Assembly (NCBI RefSeq): GCF_003627995.1
Contig: NZ_CP032707.1
Coordinates: forward strand, 607,501 to 671,500
Direction: 5' to 3'
Length of the DNA stretch: 64,000 nucleotides
Source of the DNA: Brevundimonas naejangsanensis
GTDB taxonomy: Bacteria > Pseudomonadota > Alphaproteobacteria > Caulobacterales > Caulobacteraceae
A model generated the notes under the pieces. It had not been told where the DNA came from and ran no database searches. It was given only the letters and a program-made list of their open reading frames with translations. A program made the position numbers and the translations under genes. Shown here one piece after another: positions 54,801-61,296 of this stretch. Position 1 is the stretch's first letter. Each line of letters starts with the position of its first letter.

Positions 54801-55863
54801 GGATGAAGGTCTCGGACGGCCGCGAGAAGACTTCCAGATAGTGCAACAGCACCTTGCGCCCCGCGGCCGCGCGCTTGACCCCCTCGACCAGGGCGATGAG
54901 GGCCGCGACATCCACGCCCGCCGCCTCGATATTGGCCCGGCGGGGATCGAGGCCCAGCACGCGGCACAGGTCCCAGCGCGGCTGGAAGGCCGGGTCCTCG
55001 GCCTTCACGCGCCGCAGCCCCCAGACATGATGCAGCATCTCCTTCAGCGCCGAGAGGAACAGCGGCGCCGACGCATGGAAGTCCGGCGACTGGAGATCGG
55101 CCAGGACGGTGCGGACATAGCGCAGGATCGCGCCCGCCTGCTTCTCCTCGAAGCGATAGAGATACAGCGCCTCGGCCACGTCCTCCGGCAGGAAGGGGAA
55201 GAACAGGCGGTAAGAATTCACCCATTCTCGGATGACCAGGCGCCGATGCGCCTCTGACTGGGCCGACGACAGCCCCCCTTCAGCGAAATAGAGTCCCCGT
55301 CCTTCGATCAGGCGGAAGGCCACGCCCATCTCGCGGGCCCGACGCATCCAGATGGCGTCGGAAACGATCCGCAAGCCAGGATCATAAAGCCCCACCCGCT
55401 CATAGACGGCCTTGGGCACGAGGAAGGCCGAATGGTTGATGCCCAAATGGTGAAGGAAAACGCCGTCGGTCATGACTGATGACTTCACGCTGCGGGCGCC
55501 GTGCGTGTAGCTGGAATAGACGACTTCGTCCGCACGGGGCGCAGCCTGAACCAGTCGCTCGACGAAATCGGGCTCATAGGTGTCAGCGGCGTGAAGGATC
55601 AGGACATAGTCCCCGGTCGCGCGGCGGATGCCCTTGTTGATGGCGTCGTAGATGCCTTCGTCCGGCTCGGACGTCCACGACGCCAGGCCGTCGGCGTAGC
55701 GGCGGATGACGTCCAGGGTTTCGTCCGTGCTGCCGCCGTCGACGACAATGTGCTCGATCGCGCCATAGGTCTGGGCCCGGACGCTCTCGATCGTCTGCGC
55801 CAGGGGCGCCGCACGATTCCTCACGACCGTGACGACGGACACCAGCGGCATTTCGTTGCTCAT
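51865..55863 (-). CDS. giant multidomain glycosyltransferase (GT2 + GT4 + GT4 + C-terminal domain)
   Basis: A 1332-residue cytoplasmic protein. Residues 1 to about 260: GT2 (PLVSVVTVVRNRAAPLAQTI, IVVDGGSTDETLDVIRRYAD, GDYVLILHAADTYEPDF). About 330-710: a first GT-B/GT4 unit (VRIVSIGRLVGWKGQEHLLC, ARSETFGMSILEGIAAGLPV, VVTDAGGQPEVAGEPNDHV). About 720-1130: a second GT4 unit (VDVINLHWYARFLSNENIAW, FTIRDMHPLTGGCHFFHGC, VTVIPSLEETFSNTALESIA). About 1195-1332: a beta-rich end with GHRLYGPNIRLVQGRYRLDL. Three catalytic units in one chain suggest that successive linkages of the repeat unit are built by one protein (inference). ATG 55863 is chosen over an upstream TTG. Confidence 0.9.
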   Translation of the reverse strand: MSNEMPLVSVVTVVRNRAAPLAQTIESVRAQTYGAIEHIVVDGGSTDETLDVIRRYADGLASWTSEPDEGIYDAINKGIRRATGDYVLILHAADTYEPDFVERLVQAAPRADEVVYSSYTHGARSVKSSVMTDGVFLHHLGINHSAFLVPKAVYERVGLYDPGLRIVSDAIWMRRAREMGVAFRLIEGRGLYFAEGGLSSAQSEAHRRLVIREWVNSYRLFFPFLPEDVAEALYLYRFEEKQAGAILRYVRTVLADLQSPDFHASAPLFLSALKEMLHHVWGLRRVKAEDPAFQPRWDLCRVLGLDPRRANIEAAGVDVAALIALVEGVKRAAAGRKVLLHYLEVFSRPSETFIPDLINRWNAHDDRVHVVLCDKRVLPNERPFDLVVTLNPAQTPPRLYRALVEDLIGGVEFEGFVFHFAINGWRLLSRLGEAHQKAPALYMCHGIDVFDLVKDTDYSRYLLGVAARSPASRFTAVSRYLRDALVDAGVPFHKVSLVHNVVHDRFFQHRKPGREKTAARRGGAPVRIVSIGRLVGWKGQEHLLCALALLKRRGREAHVTFVYGQEDRELEHLRAVAAREGVSGGVTFRPFVNFDEEPDFLNAFDLLVSASTYTSGQGARSETFGMSILEGIAAGLPVVVTDAGGQPEVAGEPNDHVRIARHADPESLAQAIEAIIDGGGLNGDNLEVARARLEHFSGARQMALLEEALATARSSAVRPLLLSTALTQGAGGAARGVHLALLAAGVPSTVRFRNLFEGWKAVPGAAPLRIAASRLGDNVHPRDAFLRQDHTIFSIDTDGVPQAELEAMVADVDVINLHWYARFLSNENIAWLTNCGKPVVFTIRDMHPLTGGCHFFHGCDNWRQACLPCPQFQPAEVSLPHAQFAYKRDNWNMDNVSVVVLSDHTRAIVEQSPLFAGCRVEKIPNPIDTTVFRPIDQAEARRMLDLPADKRIVAYVPSFNSAIKGAAEFERMLKRLARETAAEDLVVICAGRRQIAIDAPFEIRQLGHIADKTRLAAFFSAADVTVIPSLEETFSNTALESIACGTPIAGFRTGAIGEFAQGGRGRSAPVGDVTALALAVRDVLADAETCPRAENHAYAARHHAPERIGAAYARFFEEARQRVATVKPIRDAALPNALAHYLAARLEAAHAQLAAKPPVVQSAAPAAKVAAPNPLPGPWIAANDSARVATTGAAVLDLIPLSKRAGSVIDSEGGLRLEVQDEAGHRLYGPNIRLVQGRYRLDLELSVPWRSRFDRALRASRMVAEIVWNVDDVIEAEIFELKRAGPGRFRWRPEFEIGPELAAKVREGLEVRLWTDGRQPWLVSKKLLRQLK

Positions 55864-55957
55864 GAAGGCACTCAATTCTTTCGACGGCGCGGCCTGACGC
55901 TTCAGCCCGCCGATCAGGGACGCTCCCCGCCGACGGGTCCGCGCGCCCGGTTACAGG

Positions 55958-56902
55958 TTAGAGATCGGCCTTCACGGCCCGGTAAACGCTCTCGATCCCG
56001 TCCCGCAACCCGACGGCGGGGCTCCAGCCCATGGCGCGCAGCTTGTCGCCGCTCATCAGCTTGCGCGGCGTACCGTCCGGCTTGGACGAATCCAGGCGAA
56101 TCTCGCCCTCGAAGCCGACCACGTCGCAGATCATCCGCGCCAGATCGATGATGGGGATATCCTCGCCCGACCCCACATTGACGTGCTCCTCGCCCGAGTA
56201 GCGCTGCATCAGGAAGACGCAGGCGTCGGCGCAGTCGTCGGCGTGCAGGAATTCCCGCCGCGGCGTCCCCGTGCCCCACAGCAGGACATGGTCCGCGCCC
56301 GCGACCTTGGCCTGGTGCGCCTTGCGGATCAGGGCCGGCAGGACGTGGCTGGTGTTCAGGTCGAAGTTGTCGCCGGGCCCATAGAGGTTCGTCGGCATGG
56401 CGCTGATGAAGTCGCAGCCGTGCTGGCGGCGATAGGCCTGGGCCAGTTTGATGCCGGCGATCTTGGCGATCGCATACCATTCGTTGGTCGGCTCCAGCGG
56501 GCCGGTCAGCAGGGCGCTCTCCGGGATCGGCTGGGGGGCCAGCTTCGGATAGATGCAGCTGGAGCCCAGGAACAGCATCTTGCCGACCCGATGCCTGTGC
56601 GCCGCCTCGGTCACGTTCGCGGCGATCATCAGGTTGTCGTAGAGGAAGTCCGCCGGATAGGTGTCGTTGGCCAGGATGCCGCCGACCTTGGCCGCCGCCA
56701 TGAACACCGCGTCGGGGCGCGCGTCCCCGACGAAGGCGTCGACCTGGGCCGGGTCCTTCAGATCGACCTCGGCGTGCGTCGCGGTCAGGATTTCGCAGCC
56801 TTCGTCCTGAAGGCGCCGCACGATGGCGGAACCCACCATCCCGCGATGCCCCGCCACCCAGACGCGCTTGCCCCCCAGGGGGAAGACGACCTCACTCGGC
56901 AT
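55958..56902 (-). CDS. fcl: GDP-L-fucose synthase
   Basis: Epimerase/reductase converting GDP-4-keto-6-deoxy-D-mannose to GDP-L-fucose with NADPH. 314 residues of the extended SDR type: [19 protein letters not shown] (cofactor loop), [40 protein letters not shown] (Ser-Ser-Cys), [20 protein letters not shown] (Tyr-x3-Lys), and [20 protein letters not shown]. The ATG at 56902 overlaps the gmd stop by 11 bases. The pair completes a GDP-fucose pathway from the GDP-mannose made by ManC. Confidence 0.95.
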   Translation of the reverse strand: MPSEVVFPLGGKRVWVAGHRGMVGSAIVRRLQDEGCEILTATHAEVDLKDPAQVDAFVGDARPDAVFMAAAKVGGILANDTYPADFLYDNLMIAANVTEAAHRHRVGKMLFLGSSCIYPKLAPQPIPESALLTGPLEPTNEWYAIAKIAGIKLAQAYRRQHGCDFISAMPTNLYGPGDNFDLNTSHVLPALIRKAHQAKVAGADHVLLWGTGTPRREFLHADDCADACVFLMQRYSGEEHVNVGSGEDIPIIDLARMICDVVGFEGEIRLDSSKPDGTPRKLMSGDKLRAMGWSPAVGLRDGIESVYRAVKADL

Positions 56903-57962
56903 TGCGGCGCTGCTCCTTGGCCACGGCCACAAGGTCGGCGGCGACCATCTCGGCGCAGAGCTGCTGCCATTTGGTCTCGTGCGCCCAGCCCAGCTTTTCC
57001 CTGGCCTTGGTCGGATCGCCGATCAGCAGGTCGACCTCGGTCGGGCGGAAGTAGCGCGGGTCGATCTCGACGTAGATCCGGCCGGTCTCGGCGCAGATTC
57101 CCTTTTCATCGACGCCCTGGCCCTCCCAGCGCAGCCTCACCCCGGTCTGGCCGAAGGCCTCGGTGACGAAGTCGCGGATCACGGTCGTCTCGCCCGTGGC
57201 CAGGACGTAGTCGTCCGGCTCGTCCTGCTGCAGCATCAGCCACATGCCGCGCACATATTCGCGCGCATGGCCCCAGTCGCGCCGGGCGTCGATGTTGCCG
57301 AGGAAAAGCCGGTCCTGATAGCCCAGCTTGATGGCCGCGGCCGCCCGCGTGATCTTGCGGGTGACGAAGGTCTCGCCGCGCAGCGGGCTCTCATGATTGA
57401 ACAGGATGCCGTTGGAGGCGTGCAGGCCGTAGGCCTCGCGGTAGTTCACCACGGTCCAGTAGGCGTACAGCTTGGCCGCCGCATAGGGGCTGCGCGGATA
57501 GAAGGGGGTCGTCTCCGACTGCGGGACCTCCTGAACCTTGCCGTACAGTTCGGAGGTCGAGGCCTGGTAGAACCGCGTCTTCTTCTCCAGCCCCAGGATG
57601 CGGATCGCCTCGAGCAGACGCAGCGTGCCGACGGCGTCGGCGTTGGCGGTGTATTCCGGCGTCTCGAACGACACCTGGACGTGGCTCTGCGCCGCCAGAT
57701 TATAGATTTCGTCAGGTTGAACCTGCTGGACAATGCGGATCAGATTGGTCGAATCCGTCATGTCTCCATAGTGCAGGATGAAACGGGGATCCTGGTCGTG
57801 AGGATCCTGGTAGATGTGATCGATCCGACCGGTGTTGAAGGACGAGGAACGCCGCTTGATGCCGTGAACCGTATATCCCTTGGACAACAGAAGCTCGGCC
57901 AGATAGGCGCCGTCCTGCCCCGTCACCCCGGTGATCAAGGCAACCTTGTTACCCGCCGTCAT
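56892..57962 (-). CDS. gmd: GDP-mannose 4,6-dehydratase
   Basis: First committed step to GDP-L-fucose (and to GDP-rhamnose or perosamine). 356 residues: [80 protein letters not shown] (Ser/Thr-Glu), [20 protein letters not shown] (Tyr-x3-Lys) and [23 protein letters not shown] 57962 with AAGGG about 11 bases upstream is preferred over GTG 57971. A 139-base gap separates it from the stand-alone (Y/W)GP-domain gene, room for an internal promoter. Confidence 0.96.
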   Translation of the reverse strand: MTAGNKVALITGVTGQDGAYLAELLLSKGYTVHGIKRRSSSFNTGRIDHIYQDPHDQDPRFILHYGDMTDSTNLIRIVQQVQPDEIYNLAAQSHVQVSFETPEYTANADAVGTLRLLEAIRILGLEKKTRFYQASTSELYGKVQEVPQSETTPFYPRSPYAAAKLYAYWTVVNYREAYGLHASNGILFNHESPLRGETFVTRKITRAAAAIKLGYQDRLFLGNIDARRDWGHAREYVRGMWLMLQQDEPDDYVLATGETTVIRDFVTEAFGQTGVRLRWEGQGVDEKGICAETGRIYVEIDPRYFRPTEVDLLIGDPTKAREKLGWAHETKWQQLCAEMVAADLVAVAKEQRRNAE

Positions 57963-58101
57963 TCTCAACACTACCCTTCAACTCAGAATCTTTCTTACCG
58001 TAACCGCCGTTCGCCCCAAGCGCGAGCATAAACGTCCCCGTCTCCCTCATCCGGCGAAAGCGAGCCCGAAGAGCAACACACGGAGTCTTACGGAGCGAAG
58101 C

Positions 58102-58551
58102 CTAGGTCGCGGCGGGCGGCTGATCGACCCGGCAGACCCGGACGTCGAAGAACTCGAACACGCCGCCGAGCGAGCTTTCCGCCAGGATGAGCCGCAGCTC
58201 CGCCCCGGTTTCGGCCCGCCACTCATACTCCGCGGACACCTCGAACACGCCCTCGCGCCCAGGCACGAACGCATGAGAGGCGTAGGTAGCGTTCTCGCCC
58301 CACTCCAGCCGGTAGGTGTGGCGGCAGGCCCACCGATCGACCAGGAAGGTCGCCGTCGCCCGCCAGACGCCGGCGGGCATCAAATCGTAGGGCCCCCAGA
58401 CCAGGGCGCGCGCGCGCCCCGCGACATCCATGCGCTGGACGCGCTCCCGTCGCTCCGCCTCGCGCATGTCCAGGTGGAACCGCTCCGGCCCCCAAATCCG
58501 CGTCTGCGTCGAGGGTGCCCCGCCGGTCCCCGTCACGCCGCCCCCAGCCAT
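58102..58551 (-). CDS. small stand-alone (Y/W)GP-domain protein coupled to the capsule ATPase gene
   Basis: A 149-residue soluble protein with no signal peptide. It begins MAGGGVTGTGGAPSTQ, then alternating hydrophobic strands: RIWGPERFHLDMREAE, ALVWGPYDLMPAGVWRATAT, HTYRLEWGENATYASHAFV, EVSAEYEWRAETGAELRLIL and FEFFDVRVCRV. The WGPYDLMPAGVWRA motif parallels the C-terminal ends of the 603- and 1332-residue proteins of the locus. Its start overlaps the end of the kpsT-like gene by 19 bases, implying coupled translation. Wzt ATPases carry a C-terminal beta-sandwich that binds the polymer; this may be an analogous domain as a separate subunit (inference). Confidence 0.68.
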   Translation of the reverse strand: MAGGGVTGTGGAPSTQTRIWGPERFHLDMREAERRERVQRMDVAGRARALVWGPYDLMPAGVWRATATFLVDRWACRHTYRLEWGENATYASHAFVPGREGVFEVSAEYEWRAETGAELRLILAESSLGGVFEFFDVRVCRVDQPPAAT

Positions 58552-59216
58552 GCATAGATGTCGACCGCCTCCTCGATGTCCTCGAAGATGCGCGCCTGGC
58601 CGCTTTCGACCAGCAGGGCCCGGTCGCAGTAGGTCCTGATCAGATGGGTGTCGTGCGACGCGATCATGAAGGCCCGATCGGCGCGCTTGGCGAACAATTC
58701 CTCGTTGCACTTCTTCTGGAAGCGCGCGTCGCCGACCGCCACCAGTTCATCGATGAGGTAGCAGTCGAAGTCGATGGCCAGCGACAGGCCGAAGGCCAGT
58801 CGCGCGCGCATCCCCGAGGAGTAATGACGGCATGGCTCCTTGAGCGCGCGGCCCAGCTCGGCGAAGTCGTCCACCCGCACCAGGAGCTCGTCGTAATCCT
58901 TGCCATAGAGGCGGGACAGAAAGCGGATGTTGTCCAATCCGGTCAAACTGCCCTGAAAGCCGCCGGCGAACCCGATCGGCCAGGACGGCCTCATGCGCCA
59001 GTCGATGCTGCCGCCGCTGACCGGCAGCACGCCGCCCAGCATCTTGATGAGCGTGGACTTGCCCTGGCCGTTGCGGCCGAGGATCGCCAGGCGTCCGCTG
59101 CGCTCCAGATCAAAGCTCAGGTTCGTGAACAGGGAACGGTTCGCGTGGCGGTAGGACTTGGACAGTCCGACGACCCTCAGCCCCACGTCGTACGGCGCTT
59201 CAGGCTCGACCGTCAC
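58533..59216 (-). CDS. kpsT: capsule polysaccharide ABC transporter ATP-binding protein, KpsT-like
   Basis: A 227-residue ATPase energising polymer export across the inner membrane. Walker A AILGRNGQGKSTLIKMLGG; the KpsT/Wzt-type region WPIGFAGGFQGSLTGLDNIR; signature CRHYSSGMRARLAFGLSLAI; Walker B FDCYLIDELVAVGD; H-loop MIASHDTHLIRTYCDRALLV. It ends soon after the ATPase fold (EEAVDIYAWLGAA), so it lacks the polymer-binding C-terminal domain of Wzt and is of the capsule type. GTG start overlapping the kpsE stop. The next gene overlaps its end. Confidence 0.93.
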   Translation of the reverse strand: MTVEPEAPYDVGLRVVGLSKSYRHANRSLFTNLSFDLERSGRLAILGRNGQGKSTLIKMLGGVLPVSGGSIDWRMRPSWPIGFAGGFQGSLTGLDNIRFLSRLYGKDYDELLVRVDDFAELGRALKEPCRHYSSGMRARLAFGLSLAIDFDCYLIDELVAVGDARFQKKCNEELFAKRADRAFMIASHDTHLIRTYCDRALLVESGQARIFEDIEEAVDIYAWLGAA

Positions 59217-60370
59217 TCTTGACGATGCTCCCGCAGGCCCGCCCAGAGCAGACGCCCCAGCAGATACAGCGCCAGGCTGCTCAGAAACACAATCAGGAAC
59301 GCCCGCAGGCGTCGGGGCTCCATCGGCTGGTCGGCCAGATTGGGCTCGACGATCCGGTCCAGGTACAGCTTCTGACGCCGCGCGTCCTGCTCGGCCGTGA
59401 GCAATGCGGCCGAGGCCTGGAGCAGGGCCTTCTCGGCCACCTCGCGCTGCAAGGCGAGGCTTTCATAGGCGGCGATCTTGGGCGCCAGCGACCCCGCTCG
59501 CCCCGTCAACTTGGCCCGCTCCTGCTCGACCTGCGTCTCATAGGAGGCGATGCGGCCGCGAAGGATGGGAATTTGCGGGCTCTGGGGCGCGGACTGCTGA
59601 ATCTGGGCGAGCTCCGCCTTCAGTTCGGCCAGAGCGCGCAGCAGCCCTGAAATCACCTGGGTGGACTCGCCGGCGACGAGTTGGGGATCCAGAAAGCCTT
59701 CGCGGTCGCGGAAGGCCGCCATCTGCTGCTGGACCTGGGCGCGCCGGGCGGTCGCCTGGACCACGGCGGCCTCGGCGTCCTTGACCGCGTCCCGCGCCGC
59801 CCGTTCGTTCAAGCGGTTCACCAGCTCTTCGCCGCTATCCAGCAGGGTCCGGTTCATCGCCTGCGCCTCGCGGGCCGAAAAGGCCTGGACCCGCAAGGTG
59901 GTGATCCCGGTGGTCGCATTATAGCCGACGACGACGAACCGCTTCAGCGCCTCGAAGCGCCCCTCGCTCGAGGCCGGCTGGAAGGGCCGCGGATAGCGGG
60001 AGAACAGGTCCGCGCCATGCGCCGACAGGACCTTGTCGAGATCGAATTTCCGATCCAGGGTCTCGGCCGCATCGCGCGAAACCAGGTATTCCTGCACCGT
60101 GAACGCGTCGGACGTGCCCGTGCTTACGCCGACGCCCTGCAGGACCATGCCCAGGTTGCTGGGACGCGCCTCGTTGACCTTGCGCACGACGAAGTGCGAC
60201 TCCGAGACATAACGCGGCGTCGCGATCACCCCCCAATAGAGGGCGCCCACCACCGTCGGCAGCGCCACGATCAGCAGGAACGGCAGATGCTTGCGCACCC
60301 TGGATCGCCAATCCTTGCGGGTCTCGACGCTTCCCGGGACGGGGCCGATATATCTCAGGTCACCGGACAT
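59213..60370 (-). CDS. kpsE: capsule polysaccharide export inner-membrane protein, KpsE/BexC-like
   Basis: A 385-residue polysaccharide co-polymerase type 3 protein with two membrane segments, at about 31-50 (LPFLLIVALPTVVGALYWG) and near the C-terminus (RAFLIVFLSSLALYLLGRLL). The periplasmic part contains SESHFVVRKVNEARPSN, TVQEYLVSRDAAETLDRKFD and LRVQAFSAREAQAMNRTLLD, followed by long coiled-coil helices rich in Ala, Gln and Glu (about 190-320). It couples the KpsMT exporter to the outer-membrane channel. Its outer-membrane partner (KpsD) is not in the window. It is 23 bases after the permease gene and overlaps the ATPase gene. Confidence 0.92.
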   Translation of the reverse strand: MSGDLRYIGPVPGSVETRKDWRSRVRKHLPFLLIVALPTVVGALYWGVIATPRYVSESHFVVRKVNEARPSNLGMVLQGVGVSTGTSDAFTVQEYLVSRDAAETLDRKFDLDKVLSAHGADLFSRYPRPFQPASSEGRFEALKRFVVVGYNATTGITTLRVQAFSAREAQAMNRTLLDSGEELVNRLNERAARDAVKDAEAAVVQATARRAQVQQQMAAFRDREGFLDPQLVAGESTQVISGLLRALAELKAELAQIQQSAPQSPQIPILRGRIASYETQVEQERAKLTGRAGSLAPKIAAYESLALQREVAEKALLQASAALLTAEQDARRQKLYLDRIVEPNLADQPMEPRRLRAFLIVFLSSLALYLLGRLLWAGLREHRQE

Positions 60371-60393
60371 GGAAGCCGCTCTCCAACAAACAA

Positions 60394-61170
60394 TCAGTCG
60401 ACTTCAATGTAACCCTCGGCGCTTTTAATCAGCAAAAGGCCCAGAAGAATCATCACGATAGACGATCCGAGCGCATAAAAGACATTGTAGTGGGTGATGA
60501 CGAATTCGCCGAAAACGCCAGACCTGATCATCTCCACAGCATTCGGAAAAGGAACGAACAGGTAGCGCTCACGAACCGACGCGGGAATCCAGTCCACCAT
60601 GAAGAACACGCCGGAAAGGGGGATCATCGCATAGGTCAGGACAGGAACGATGCGCTCCATGATCTCGAAACGCATCGCAAGACCCGACAGAATGAACCCC
60701 GTCCCCATGGCCATCAGCCACATCAGCATCCATCCCGTATACAGCAGCAGCCAGTCATGCGGGAGGCCGACCTGGCGGAAGGCGAACAGGACGACATAGA
60801 CGACGATGAAGGCCGCCGTCGCGCCGGCGAATTCAAGGATGCAGCGCGCGATGTGCAAATGCAGCGGCCCCAGCGCCCGATGATAGAGAAGGCCGAGGTT
60901 CGACCCGACGGCGCTGATGCTGAAGCTGATGCAGTGCCGCAGCAGCAGCAGGCACATGTAGCCCGTCATGACGAAGGGAGCGACTCCCACCCCATGCTGG
61001 TTATGCTGACGGATCAGCAACCACATGATGATCACGCCGAAGCAGAAGATCAGAGGCTCGCCGACGACCCAGAGGAAGCCCAGCCCCCGGCGGCCATAGC
61101 GGGTGGCCATCTCGCGCATCATCAGGGCGGCGAGAATCTGGGACTGCCGGACGACGAAGAAGCGGCTCAT
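60394..61170 (-). CDS. kpsM: capsule polysaccharide ABC transporter permease, KpsM-like
   Basis: A 258-residue inner-membrane permease (ABC-2 type) with six membrane segments. The cytoplasmic N-terminus ILAALMMREMATRYGRRGLG with FLWVVGEPLIFCFGVIIMWL is the classic KpsM/BexB start; MVDWIPASVRERYLFVPFPN and AVEMIRSGVFGEFVITHYN in the last loop are also conserved. It is the first gene of the minus-strand glycan run and lies 126 bases downstream of putA. No clear terminator is seen in that gap. Confidence 0.94.
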   Translation of the reverse strand: MSRFFVVRQSQILAALMMREMATRYGRRGLGFLWVVGEPLIFCFGVIIMWLLIRQHNQHGVGVAPFVMTGYMCLLLLRHCISFSISAVGSNLGLLYHRALGPLHLHIARCILEFAGATAAFIVVYVVLFAFRQVGLPHDWLLLYTGWMLMWLMAMGTGFILSGLAMRFEIMERIVPVLTYAMIPLSGVFFMVDWIPASVRERYLFVPFPNAVEMIRSGVFGEFVITHYNVFYALGSSIVMILLGLLLIKSAEGYIEVD

Positions 61171-61296
61171 GCTTGGTGCATTTTCATCAGCGACGCCAAG
61201 TAAGTGGCCACCCCGGCGCGACGCTCATGGATTGCGCCGCGCCTGAAAATACCCGCCCCATGGCATGAAGCAAGGCCCGCCTTTCATCGAGTTGAA

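Noticed and set aside
51199..55257. 1352-codon open frame on the plus strand opposite the giant glycosyltransferase
   Set aside because: Gly/Gln/Arg/His-rich composition without domains; it is the antisense shadow of a G+C-rich gene with clear glycosyltransferase motifs.
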